A DNA stretch of 64,000 nt from Entoloma clypeatum. Taxonomy: Eukaryota > Basidiomycota > Agaricomycetes > Agaricales > Entolomataceae. The notes under the pieces are model-generated. The model did no database searches. It saw only the letters and a program-made list of their open reading frames with translations, and was not told where the DNA came from. A program made the translations under genes and the position numbers. The stretch covers positions 1,302,001-1,366,000 of the forward strand of contig OY751485.1 of the NCBI GenBank assembly GCA_963565915.1. The letters are read 5' to 3'. Below, in pieces: positions 21,659 to 31,310 of the stretch; the first letter of the stretch is position 1, and each line of letters opens with the position of its first letter.

Positions 21659-22092
21659 TGTAAGGGCGACCTTACGATCCAAGACTCAAACTCAGATACT
21701 TGCAAGGGAGATCCGAAGTTTAGATTGAGCAGTCTAATAAGTAATACAACACATACCTTGCAAGGGAGATCCGAAGAGAAAGTTCTAAGGATTCCCCTGC
21801 AAGCTAGCTGCGATAAATAGTAAAATGAGATATGAAATAAGAGATAAAACGAGACACATGAATGATGAGCAATGATCGGGAGTAGCGATGAAGGATGAAT
21901 GGAAACAAGATGAATGATAGTACCTGCGATCCGACGTGCGGAGTAGCGGATGGGGGCGGAGTCGTCAGATGCGGAGAGGCGGATAAGATGTCGGAGACAG
22001 CGGATACGATCGGAGGACGTCGGAGATGGTGGAATAGAAAGGAAAGGAGGAAAGTAAAGGAAAAGTGAAAAGTGAAAGTGGTTGCCCTTACA
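21659..22092 (-). repeat. Gypsy-1 5' LTR with predicted promoter
   Basis: This 434-bp copy is identical to 15993-16426. On the minus strand a TATTTAT box at 21819-21813 precedes the predicted RNA start AGAACTTTCT at 21786 by 33 nt, so the R region would begin there. Confidence 0.95.
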
Positions 22093-22102
22093 AAGGCCAG
22101 GC

Positions 22103-22413
22103 TGTTGAAGTTCCACCTGGGCGCTAGCCACAGGTGTACTGAGCAACACGGCTACAGTGGAAGTACTCTACGATACCGCTATAGTCACTTACATGGTTTG
22201 GAGGGGGGGTAAGGCTGGTAAGAGCGGTTGAGGCTGGTGAGAGCGATGGAGCTGGTTAAGAGTCAAGAGACAACTTGTTGGTATTGACAGTTTCCTGGTC
22301 TTATATACTGTACTACTGTTTGTACCAACCAAACAAGTATGTAATGAAGATATGTAAGGTCACGTGATGTAATCTAATCTAATCTAATCTACGTGATGGG
22401 AAAAGTTTCAACA
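22103..22413 (-). repeat. Copia-1 3' LTR
   Basis: This 311-bp LTR contains four copies of the 5-mer ATCTA in a row, between CACGTGAT and ACGTGATG. A C7 run directly outside it (22414-22420) is the polypurine tract on the minus strand. Confidence 0.95.
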
Positions 22414-22491
22414 CCCCCCCATATTTAGTACATACTTCTAAATACATCTTACTTTTTCCCACATATATATATAGGTACTTTTTTGTTTCGC

Positions 22492-24884
22492 CTAGTTTTT
22501 TATCAATCCGAAGTACGGGATAAACTTGGAAAAGAGGATTTTTCCCAGATTCTTGGTTAAAAGATCTGCAGGGTTGTTCACTCCTTCAATGAATTCGACC
22601 GTAATTATTCCTTCGGAGACTTTTTCTCTGACGAAGTGGAATCGCACGTCAATGTGCTTGGATTGTTTCTCGGTTACAGGGTTGGATGCGATAAAGACGG
22701 AACCGTTGTTGTCTCCGTAGATCGGTACTGATCCGATCTGCATTCCAAGTTCGGCAAGCATGCTTCTCAGCCATGTTGCTGCGCGACTGCAATCTGATAA
22801 CGCCATATACTCTGCTTCTGTGGAAGAGAGGGCGATGGTCTTTTGCGCCGATGATACCCATGTTACTGCTCCAGACGCCAGTGATATGAAGAAGCCAGTG
22901 GTAGACCTCCTCGTGTTTTCATCTGACGCCCAATCAGAGTCTGTGAATGCATAGATTCCTTTCCCTGAGTCGCCATCATACATGATTGCGTAATTTTTTG
23001 TCGCCTTTAGATACCTGCAAATATCCCTAGCCACTTCTAAATGGCGTTTGGTGGGATTTGCGGAAAACTGCGACATTTTAATCACGGCAAAACAGATGTC
23101 TGGCCTCGTTCCAATCATCAGATATAGAAGCGATCCGATGACGGATTGGTACTTTGATCGAAGTTCTGCATTGGGTTCGTCTTCGGACGTCATGGGTTTG
23201 TAGCCCGTAGGAAGTGGGGTATGGGTGGCGTTAGATTCGCTCATCCCCATTCGTTCGAGTATTTTCTCAAGGTAAGGTACTTGATCAATGAAGATACGTT
23301 TCCCACGTTGCCTTATTTGGATAGAGAGAAATTCTTTCGGTTCCCCATCAGGCACAAGGTGCCCTAGGTCCCTACATTCCCATGTGGTCATGAAGGCCTT
23401 TTTCTTCTCTAGCGTGTATTCTCGGTTTGTGCCGAGAAAAGCAGAGTCGTCGACATATATGACGGCGATTACAATTTCCCCTTTGGTACTTTTGTGAATG
23501 AACACTCCCGCATCAGAGTGAAGCCGGACAAAGCCGAGCTTTTTCATGGAGGAATCAAGTTCCCTCCACCAGGCTAATGCGGCCTGCTTAAGTCCATATA
23601 GAGCTTTGAATAGTTGGTACACGAGGTGCTCTTTCCCTTTTACTATGTAGCCCTCAGGCTGTCGCATGTAAATGACTTCTTGGAGCGTTCCGTAGAGGAA
23701 GGCTGATGAGACGTCCAACAGTGTCATGAACCACCCTTCAAGGGCTGTCAATGCCAGTATCAGTCGGACGGTTTCATATCTTACGACTGGTGAGAAGATC
23801 TGATCAAAGTCGATCCCTTCCACCCGCGAGAAGCCTTTTGCGACAAGGCGCGCTTTCAGATGCCCGTCGGATTTTTCGTTATAAACCCATTTGTTCCTTA
23901 GGGCTTTCCTCCCTGCAGGCAGGGGTACTAGCTCCGTGATCACCCCGCGGCGTTTGAGCATGTCTAGTTCTTTACGTTCAGCCGCATACCAGTCTTCTTT
24001 ATTTGGAAGAGGGTATATGTCTTTATGGGACATTTCAACGATGCCAACTTGGGCTGATATCGCCTCCATCAGGAGGTCATTCATCCATGCCGTTTGACCG
24101 CCCAATCTCCGTCTTCGATCTAATTTTTCAAGATCAGACGCTGGAGTGTCTTCCCCATAGATGCTTCCTGGCATCTTCCGAACTCGTCGTTCCCTGATCG
24201 GTCGATCTGGTACTTGCTCGGGTTCCGGAGTGGGTACTCGTGGTTCGTCATCAGGCTCACTGGCAGGTAGTTCGTTGTCTGATTCAGGTTGATCCTGTTC
24301 AATGGGAACTGAGTCCTGAGGTGTTTCATTGTGACTATTGTCGTCGTTGCTGCCAGGGATGAGATCCTCAAACTCATCAGCCGGCTCTGGGTTTTCCATT
24401 TCTGGATGGTTTTCTGGCAAAGGGTCGATGTGGCATCTAGGGTACTTGCTTTCATCAAAGATAGCTTTCCCACCCATGAAAATCGTGTTAGTCTCAGGAT
24501 CCATGAAGCGGTATCCTTTGACCCCTGGTTTTGATCTGAGATAAATCATCAATCGAGATCTTGATTCCAGGGAGTTTCTGCGTTTTTCTTTTGGGATATA
24601 TACGTATGCTTGGCATCCGAAGACTCTGACGCTGGACAAGTCGGGGATCTCATTGGTCACCCTGAAATAAGGGGTTTTCCATTCAAGACGCCGCATGGGG
24701 GTTCTGTTGTATAGAAATGCTGCATGTTCCAAACAGAATTCCCACCACATCGGCGGTAGACATGCGTCGAAACGCAATGCCTGAGATTTTTCCCACAGAG
24801 TTCGATTTATTCGTTCTGCTCTACCATTCTGCTGATGCTGATATGGGAGTGTGACGTCGATCAGAATTCCATGATCGGCAAGTA
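22492..24884 (-). pseudogene. Copia-1 Pol 3' part: integrase core end, RT, RNase H
   Basis: Beginning at the Tc1-1 junction with LADHGILIDVTLPYQHQQNG, the frame carries the last integrase acid (NGRAERINRT), the RT block with NKWVYNEKSDGHLKARLVAK, the catalytic VIYVDDSAFLG, and RNase H with FTDSDWASDENTRRST, ending near 22492. No stop interrupts it, but it is cut off from gag and protease by the insertion and by the frameshift further upstream. It is close to the same region of Copia-2. Confidence 0.93.
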
Positions 24885-25107
24885 CAGTGACTTCCAAAAG
24901 CGGCCCAATGTTTTGTATTTTTTGATTGTTGCTTGAATAACATTGGATTGAAAATAAATACAAACAAAGTATTGGTGTACCATAGATAGCATTTGATCAG
25001 GGCTATCCATCAAAAAAAGAATTACATAATGTCAATCAGTATTACTAGAGATATAGGCAGTTTAATTCAGAGACTCATTGGGCCACTTATGGAAGTAGTC
25101 ATCAGAA
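24885..25107 (+). repeat. Tc1-1 left terminal inverted repeat
   Basis: It is nearly identical to the reverse complement of 26280-26502. The inner inverted copy of the tip lies at about 25077-25097. Confidence 0.9.
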
Positions 25108-25125
25108 AAACAGAATTGGGCTATT

Positions 25126-26142
25126 TTAATACTTGGTATGACCTCCCTTGGCCTTGATAACTGCTTCTAACCTTCTAGGCATACTTTCTATTAGATTTTG
25201 ACATACCTCTGGTGGTATATTATTCCACACTTCTGCCACTCTCTCCCAAATCTCCCAAACTCCCTTTGGTGGTGTTGGATACTTGGCAAGCTCCCTCTTG
25301 AGATGAACCCATTGATATTCAATAGGGCTGATATCTGGAGATTGTGCAGGCCAGTCCAGAAGTGTGATATTGTTGTCCTTCATCCACTTCTTGGCCTTCT
25401 TTGAGGTGTGCTTGGGGTCATTGTCCTGCTGAAAAATTACCTCCTCCTCAGAAATCCCACTCTCCTCCAGGCTAGGCAGCATGTGCTCCTCCAGAATGGC
25501 CACATACTGGTCAGCATTCATCCTCCCCTCAACCTCTGCAAGATGCCCCACTCCATTCCATCCCATACACCCCCATACCATGATGTTTCCTCCACCAAAC
25601 TTGACTGTCCCCTGCACCTCCCTCTGAATCAACCCTCCTCCCTTCTTCTTCCAGACCCACTCTCTTCCATCTGACCCAAATCTGTTGATTTTGGTCTCAT
25701 CTGACCAAATAACCCTCTTCCAGTCCTCCACAGTCCACTCCTGATACTTCTGAGCAAAGGCCAACCTTGCCTTTCTATGCCTTGCACTCAACAAGGGCTT
25801 TTTCTTCTTCACCACAGCCTTGAATGAATGTTTATTCAGGACTCTTCTAATTGTTTGTGAGGAGACTGAATCAGAGATGATGGTATTGATATGTTTCATG
25901 GCTTGAACAGCATTGGAAGCTTTGCCAGTCTTGATTTGTGCAATAACTGCATGTTGATTTGTGGATGAAAGTTTGGATGGGCGCCCAGTAAGAGGAGTAT
26001 AGTGGTTGGAAAGAAAAGTATGAAGTGTTCTGGCAACAGTAGACCTGCCTACACCAAGTTTGGAGGCAATGTGGTGATTGGAGAAACCACTGGAAGCAAG
26101 AGAAAGGATATTTTCCTTCTGAGCAGAGGAGATGGGATGCAT
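25126..26142 (-). CDS. Tc1-1 transposase, intact DD34E
   Basis: A 338-residue protein starting MHPISSAQKENILSLAS. Two helix-turn-helix units bind the ends (NHHIASKLGVGRSTVART, then the SKLSSTNQHAVIAQI block). The catalytic domain has the first Asp in VIWSDETKINRFGSDG, the Gly-rich box GGGNIMVWGCMGW, the second Asp in FQQDNDPKHTSKKA and the Glu in DISPIEYQW, with 34 residues between the last two acids. The frame has no stop, and length and motifs match active Tc1-like enzymes. It cuts and pastes DNA at TA. It is closely related to the Tc1-2 enzyme, with the same length and order. Confidence 0.95.
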   Translation of the reverse strand: MHPISSAQKENILSLASSGFSNHHIASKLGVGRSTVARTLHTFLSNHYTPLTGRPSKLSSTNQHAVIAQIKTGKASNAVQAMKHINTIISDSVSSQTIRRVLNKHSFKAVVKKKKPLLSARHRKARLAFAQKYQEWTVEDWKRVIWSDETKINRFGSDGREWVWKKKGGGLIQREVQGTVKFGGGNIMVWGCMGWNGVGHLAEVEGRMNADQYVAILEEHMLPSLEESGISEEEVIFQQDNDPKHTSKKAKKWMKDNNITLLDWPAQSPDISPIEYQWVHLKRELAKYPTPPKGVWEIWERVAEVWNNIPPEVCQNLIESMPRRLEAVIKAKGGHTKY

Positions 26143-26279
26143 GATGAATTATAGCTTTTGGGGAGTGTTGGACTGGTTTATATAGCTTGTAAGCACTGCC
26201 TTATGGCTATTAATCATAGCCTCTGAAGCTGTGTGCATTGCTTTAGGCTATGTGCATTGCTATTGGGCTGTGTCTGCAT

Positions 26280-26502
26280 TTCTGATAGCTACTTCCATAA
26301 GTGGCCCAATGAGTCTCTGAATTAAACTGCCTATATCTCTAGTAATACTGATTGACATTATGTAATTCTTTTTTTGATGGATAGCCCTGATCAAATGCTA
26401 TCTATGGTACACCAATACTTTGTTTGTATTTATTTTCAATCCAATGTTATTCAAGCAACAATCAAAAAATACAAAACATTGGGCCGCTTTTGGAAGTCAC
26501 TG
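26280..26502 (-). repeat. Tc1-1 right terminal inverted repeat
   Basis: This is the mirror of 24885-25107, with the inner tip copy (CTTCCATAAGTGGCCCAATG) at about 26290-26312. Confidence 0.9.
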
Positions 26503-26504
26503 TA

Positions 26505-27063
26505 CATCCTTGTATTCATCGAATTCTCCACCTCCATCAACCCGCCATTTTTTAGGGGTGGCGGCGAATTGATTCTGGATCATCGCAAGGAATTGTTTCA
26601 GCGCCGTGATGGCGCCTGACTTTTTCCTAAGCAAGACGACCCAGACATGGGAAGAAAAATCATCCAAAAAGGTAAGGAAATATTTGTACTTGTGGTACGA
26701 TGCCGTGGATATCTGTTTCAAGTCCGAATGGATCAAATCAAAGGGTTCGACAGCCCTTGTCACCGAGTTAGGGTAAGATTGATTCGGCATTTTCCCTTTT
26801 AGACACCCCGTGCAGCTTTCCTGTGATTTCTCACGTACTAACGTTTTGGGTACTCCTTTGGTACTGGTGGGAATCTTATTGAGCGCCTGGTCATTTGGGT
26901 GGCCAAGGCGTTTATGCCAGGTTTCAACAGTGATTTCGCTAGAGATCGCGTGGATTTGGTCATAGCGTATTTCAGTGTCTAACCAGTAAATGGTTTGTCC
27001 GATGAAATGAGGCGAAAACTGTATTTTGTTCAGCCCTTTAGAGATATTAATTTCTCCGCGCAT
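26505..27063 (-). pseudogene. Copia-1 Pol middle part: GAG-pre-integrase and integrase start
   Basis: The piece reads from NISKGLNKIQFSPH through the zinc-binding HKRLGHPNDQAL...CTGCLKGKM and the integrase segments DLIHSDLKQIST and WRVDGGGEFDEYKDV, then stops at the Tc1-1 insertion. Comparison with Copia-2 shows one base missing around 27058, where Copia-2 reads YKVDGTCGEINIS. This puts the piece out of frame with gag-protease. Confidence 0.92.
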
Positions 27064-28838
27064 CCATCAACTTTGTAACCATGGTTAAGGAAGACACCTA
27101 GGGACAATAGACGTGTGTCCATATCCGGAATATAAAATACCGGTCGTAGGAGATGGGTTTTAGTTTCCCCATTTAGGGTATGCCGTACTGGAATGGCCCC
27201 AACTCCGAGAATTTCCAGTTTCTTTCCCTTTGCAGCTGTTTGGACAAATCGCTTAGCCTTGAGAGGCCTGTAATACGCGAAGTCTTTGAACTCATGGGTA
27301 AAGTGTAATGATGCGCCGGAATCTAAGATCCACTGAGCGTGTTCTCTCTCTTTGCAGTGTGTGCAGGACGCGGAATGTTTGATATATTTTTTGTACAGAT
27401 CATCGCTAAAGAGATCTATACTATCTGCATCGGTACTAGCTAATATGTATTCAAACGTCTGTGCGTGATTATTAGCGTTTCCCATTTGGTCAAGTTTGAG
27501 AGAAATATGTGACGAACCGTCAAGTTCAATCAGCCCATCTTCGAATTGTTCCGGCCCCATCCGCTCGCTTTGATGGTCTATGTCCATCATTTTCAGCGAT
27601 TCTTCTATCGACGGGGCTACGCGACGCTGTTTAGCCGGCCTTTCGTCGATGTCAGGAATGATGGTGTCTAGGATACGAAGATTCGATCCTGAGGGGCGAG
27701 CACCAATGCCGCGCGCGAGTTTGCGGACATGGTCGTTCTTTTTCCACACGGATGGTTTTCCAGAAGGAAGCCCGGTGTACTGTGACGGAGGGGGGTTCAT
27801 TCGTTGCAGGAGCGACTGCATCTTTGCTGAATCGGGCTGTGCGGTACTTGTCGTTTTCCCGCGACCAGTGACGGTGGTGAAGGATGGCGGCGGAAGAGGA
27901 GGGAAGTGGATGGCGGGAGCAACAAACTCAACTGTTTCTTCCACATGGTCGGACGTGTTGTCCGCATTGTTAGCGCTTTTCTTCTGATTGCGCCAACGTC
28001 CCTTTCCCTTCTTTTTCTCAGAAGCGGTACTTGGGTTGGCCGAGTTGGGCTGCTCGTCAGCATCGTTCTGCGAGGTACTCGGCTTCTGCTGCCTTTCCCA
28101 TTTGGGGTCCTGCCCCTTTCGCTTTGTCCCGGAAATTTTCCGGGCCTGCTCATTGGACGCACGAGTAGACCCGACCGCATACTTGCGCCGGTATTCAGAG
28201 ATGATGCTTTCGGCGACGGCTTTGTAGGTGAAATCGTCGGCGTCGTAGACCTGGAAAAGGGCGGTGGAGAGTGACGACCAGGCGTCGGGAATTGCATTGG
28301 CCAGGATCATTGCCTGCATCAGGTCGGGCACGACAAAGCTTGAATCGGCGAGCCGGGCGAAAAGAGACCCCAGGCGTTCAATTTCAGGCACTGGGTCGCG
28401 TCCAGACAGTTTGTAGGTGGCGGCGGCCTTGAAATCGCCGAAGATGACGGCCGGGAATACCTTGGAGTAGGCATCCTTTAGCGTTTTCCACGCGCCAAGT
28501 GCCGAGGTGCTGTCTTTGATGTGTCGCCTGATTGCCTCAGAGACTTTCAGACGGATTGCTCCAAGAGCTGTGTCGTCGTCCCTGATCCAAGCCTTTTCTT
28601 CCTTGCGGAAGCCGGGCTGGTCAACAGTGGTAACCAGTACAGGGTGAGCAGCAGCAGTGGCCCCAGGGGTGGAGACCGTGGTGGTGAAGTCGGCGATGAC
28701 AGGGCGGGTGATATCGCCAGAAACAAGGCGCCAGACTCCTTGATGGAGGAGGTAGGACTTCATCCTTTCGGCCCAGCTTTGGTAGTCAATGCCGTCGAAG
28801 ACGACGATGGAGTCGAGGGCGGAGCGAGAGGTAGACAT
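27030..28838 (-). pseudogene. Copia-1 Gag and protease part
   Basis: The ATG at 28838 opens MSTSRSALDSIVVFDGIDYQ, a copia-type Gag with VWRLVSGDITRP and KLSGRDPVPEIERLGSLFARL. A basic region and the protease site QWILDSGASLHFTHEF follow. No CCHC knuckle is visible in the nucleocapsid part. Translation runs out of frame at about 27058 and ends at 27030. Apart from this the frame is clean. Confidence 0.92.
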
Positions 28839-29188
28839 TTTAGATGAATCTAAAAAAGAGTTCCCAATCAGTGATGTGTTATGAATATGATTCAAGAAAA
28901 CAATTAAATGATTCCTTATGACATATTCCCTTTAGGAATAGCGGTCACGGGAAAACCCTTTATATGTCAGAAACGTATGAGGTGCGATCAACGTTTCCTC
29001 ATGGAGTGTACTAGGTCAATCCCCTTTAGGGACGTTTCATGACAGGTACTTGTCGTAATGACGTTCCCAGGTTCATATGTGAAGAAGTAAGACTCAGAAC
29101 CTAGATCTTTCGATCGGTTCTTTGCCAACCAGGGTAGAGTGGGCAGGTACTCGCTGTTGCCAGCGTTTCCCAAGTCCCTCTGCTATCC

Positions 29189-29201
29189 GGGGCCCATAAC
29201 C
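29189..29201 (-). promoter_or_regulatory. Copia-1 primer-binding site, half-tRNA type
   Basis: Directly beside the 5' LTR the minus strand reads GGTTATGGGCCCC. This is complementary to the anticodon arm of initiator tRNA-Met (GGGCCCATAACC), not to its 3' end, the mode known from Drosophila copia and yeast Ty5. Copia-2 has the same site at 57507-57519. Confidence 0.75.
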
Positions 29202-29512
29202 TGTTGATGTTCCACCTGGGCGCTAGCCACAGGTGTACTGAGCAACACGGCTACAGTGGAAGTACTCTACGATACCGCTATAGTCACTTACATGGTTTGG
29301 AGGGGGGGTAAGGCTGGTAAGAGCGGTTGAGGCTGGTGAGAGCGATGGAGCTGGTTAAGAGTCAAGAGACAACTTGTTGGTATTGACAGTTTCCTGGTCT
29401 TATATACTGTACTACTGTTTGTACCAACCAAACAAGTATGTAATGAAGATATGTAAGGTCACGTGATGTAATCTAATCTAATCTAATCTACGTGATGGGA
29501 AAAGTTTCAACA
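29202..29512 (-). repeat. Copia-1 5' LTR
   Basis: This 311-bp copy differs from 22103-22413 at one base by eye. On the minus strand a TATATAAG box lies in its middle part. Confidence 0.95.
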
Positions 29513-29686
29513 CAGGCCGCTGATGCTTCTGATCTCCAGCATCACTATTTCCCCAAAGTGACACCTCAGACAATGAGGGCGAGACTCCGAGAGGTGGGGT
29601 TGAATGCCTACAAACGTCATGTGAAGCCCCTCTTAACATGAGCACACATGAAGAAACGATTAGTGTGGGCACAGGAGCACCACAAC
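29513..29686 (+). pseudogene. Tc1-A transposase, piece 2
   Basis: After the CAGGC duplication the old transposase goes on with ADASDLQHHYFPKVTPQTMR and LNAYKRHVKPLLT, then a TGA at 29639-29641 (by context a former CGA), then AHMKKRLVWAQEHHN, where Gypsy-2 interrupts. The next codons at 49497 give W-T-V-D-H-W, the normal continuation in Tc1 enzymes. The 5-bp duplication ACAAC is at 29682-29686 and 49492-49496. Confidence 0.9.
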
Positions 29687-30055
29687 TGTTATGCTTAACA
29701 AACCGTTCCAAGGTTCGGGCAGAGTATGCAGGAAAGTGGAAAGGTGAAGAGCAATGTGATTGCTAAATCTAAGGAATCTACTATAGTACAAGAGGTTTAT
29801 ATAGGTACTGACTATAGGCGGTAGCGGATGAGTCAGTACTGCGGAAGGCAGTGCACATGAGTAAGGCGACTGCGGAAGGCTATGTACAGTGAGTAAGCTG
29901 ACTGCGGAAAGCAAGTCAGCATGGGAGCGAAGTATACTAAAGGGGATGACGAAGTAATGTAATGAGTCAGACTGGGAATTGAAGGTTGCAAAAGTAGACA
30001 TTAGACATAGTAAGTTCATAAGAGGGCGCCGAGTCAGGCCGATAAGTAAAAGATA
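29687..30055 (-). repeat. Gypsy-2 3' LTR, truncated
   Basis: Compared with 49091-49491 it lacks the last 33 bp on its inner side. At about 30055 the sequence passes from AAAAGATA directly into integrase sequence (ACTGTGGTCC). Confidence 0.9.
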
Positions 30056-31310
30056 ACTGTGGTCCCCTATCGCTGATGATCTTCTTGGGGATCCCATGAA
30101 GCTTCCATATCTGATCCCAATAGATCTTGGCTAATCCTTCAGCTGATAGTTCCACGGTTGTTGGAATGAGGTGAAGCATCTTCGAATGTCTATCCGTGAT
30201 GACCAGAATTGCGTTTTTTCCATCAGATTCTGGTATTGGTCCCATGATGTCGATTCCTATGTCTTCCCATGGGTGACTTGGTGCTGCATGGGGATGTAGC
30301 AGAGCATGTCGCTTGATGCGTGCGATCCACGGATTTTTGATGGTCGTGACGTTTCCAATTTTGATGGAATCAGATGTTTCACCCCCTTCAAAGAATTGTT
30401 CCTCCGTGAACATCTCCATTTGTACCACATCTTCTGATTCCAACCGTTTCAAGAATAGTCCCTCCTTGAGCATTTGGTCACTGTTCTGTGGTTCGAGTTC
30501 CGCTTCATACCAGGGTAAGCGTGACAGGATGTCCGCTTTCACATTGGTCTTGCTGGGCATATGCCGTAATTCGAAGTCATAGTCTTGTAACTTCATTTTC
30601 CAGCGTCGCTGTTGTTGATTCAGATCCTGAGGATGACGGAAATATTCCAGGTTCTTGTGATTGGTCAAGATTTCAAAATGTTCCCTGGCTTCGAGCAGAT
30701 AGTGTCTCCAATCTTTTAGTGCTTCCACGACCGCCAGGAGTTCCTTGTCATATATCTCGTAATTCTGTTTGGCCGCGGACATGGTCCGCGACAAGAACAC
30801 GATGGGGTGCCATTTGTCATCTTGCTTCTGAGAGAGTACTGCTCCAATTGCATAGCCCAATGCATCGGTTTCAACCCTGAACTGTCCCTCTGGTTTCGGT
30901 AATGCCAAGACTGGTGCCGATGTAATTGCCCATATGAGACCTTCAAAAGCTTGCTGCTCTGTTGGTCCCCAAGTAAATGCCGTACCGCCTGTGAGCGCGG
31001 TGAGAGGTTTCGCGATGTTTGAGTACCCTTCAATAAAACATCGATAGAAGTTAGCAAATCCAAGGATCTTCTGAACTTCCTTTTTCAATGTGGGTGCTCG
31101 CCAGTTTCGAATTGTATCCACCTTCTCAGTTTCCATCTCAACACGTCCCTCACCAACCACATATCCCAATATAGGACATTTCGTTACTTCCCATAAACAC
31201 TTCTTCTCCTTTAGGAACAAATCATTGTCCGATAAGATCTGTAGGATTTCTTTGGTGTTTCGTGCAAGTTCTTCCTTGGTTTTACCAATAACCACGATGT
31301 CATCCATGTA
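30055..31310 (-). pseudogene. Gypsy-2 Pol 3' part: RT end, RNase H, deleted integrase
   Basis: The piece starts with MDDIVVIGKTKEELARNTKE, the second half of the RT active site. RNase H (VETDALGYAIGAVLSQK) follows. The integrase then jumps from NPWIARIK to RHALLHPHAAP. Against Gypsy-3 this is an in-frame loss of about 297 nt (99 codons) that removes the whole HHCC zinc finger. The core continues through GIDIMGPIPESDG to IISDRGPQL, where the larger deletion ends it, so the third acid, the GPY region and the chromodomain are missing. The long open frame can mislead, but the protein is defective. Confidence 0.92.

Larger units (their letters stand above)
15993..22092 (-). mobile_element. Gypsy-1: complete Ty3/gypsy chromovirus inserted in Tc1-A
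   Basis: The element is 6100 bp, read on the minus strand, with two 434-bp LTRs (TGTAAG...CTTACA) that are identical by eye. It is flanked by the 5-bp duplication AAGGC at 15988-15992 and 22093-22097. gag and pol are both open, and pol ends in a chromodomain. The primer-binding site and polypurine tract are in the expected places. Identical LTRs and lack of stop codons indicate a very recent insertion and possible activity. The insertion point is five bases from that of Copia-1 in the same transposase codon run. Confidence 0.95.
24885..26502 (-). mobile_element. Tc1-1: complete Tc1 element inside Copia-1
   Basis: The 1618-bp element is flanked by the TA duplication (24883-24884 and 26503-26504). 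The uninterrupted target, GCAAGTACATCC, is seen in Copia-2. Terminal repeats of about 215 bp start CAGTGACTTCCAAAAGCGGC. Each carries an inverted inner copy of the tip motif (GTGGCCCAATGAGTC). One transposase gene fills the centre. Confidence 0.95.
22103..29512 (-). mobile_element. Copia-1: Ty1/copia element inserted in Tc1-A, carrying Tc1-1
   Basis: The element has LTRs of 311 bp at both ends (TGTTGA...TTCAACA) and is flanked by the 5-bp duplication CAGGC at 22098-22102 and 29513-29517. It reads on the minus strand. Its polyprotein is broken twice: a one-base deletion near 27058 and the insertion of Tc1-1 at 24885-26502 in the integrase region. The LTRs differ at one base by eye (GATG versus GAAG near the tip), so the element is young although dead. 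Copia-2 (51992-57829) is the intact relative. Confidence 0.95.

Noticed and set aside
16438..22092. Plus-strand frames of 60-227 codons opposite Gypsy-1 pol and gag
   Set aside because: They are antisense shadows of the coding frames, with no own motifs or starts.
30055..30070. Microhomology of eight bases (TGTGGTCC) at the Gypsy-2 deletion junction
   Set aside because: Base-by-base comparison with the full LTR and with Gypsy-3 shows that only one or two bases are shared at the actual breakpoint.
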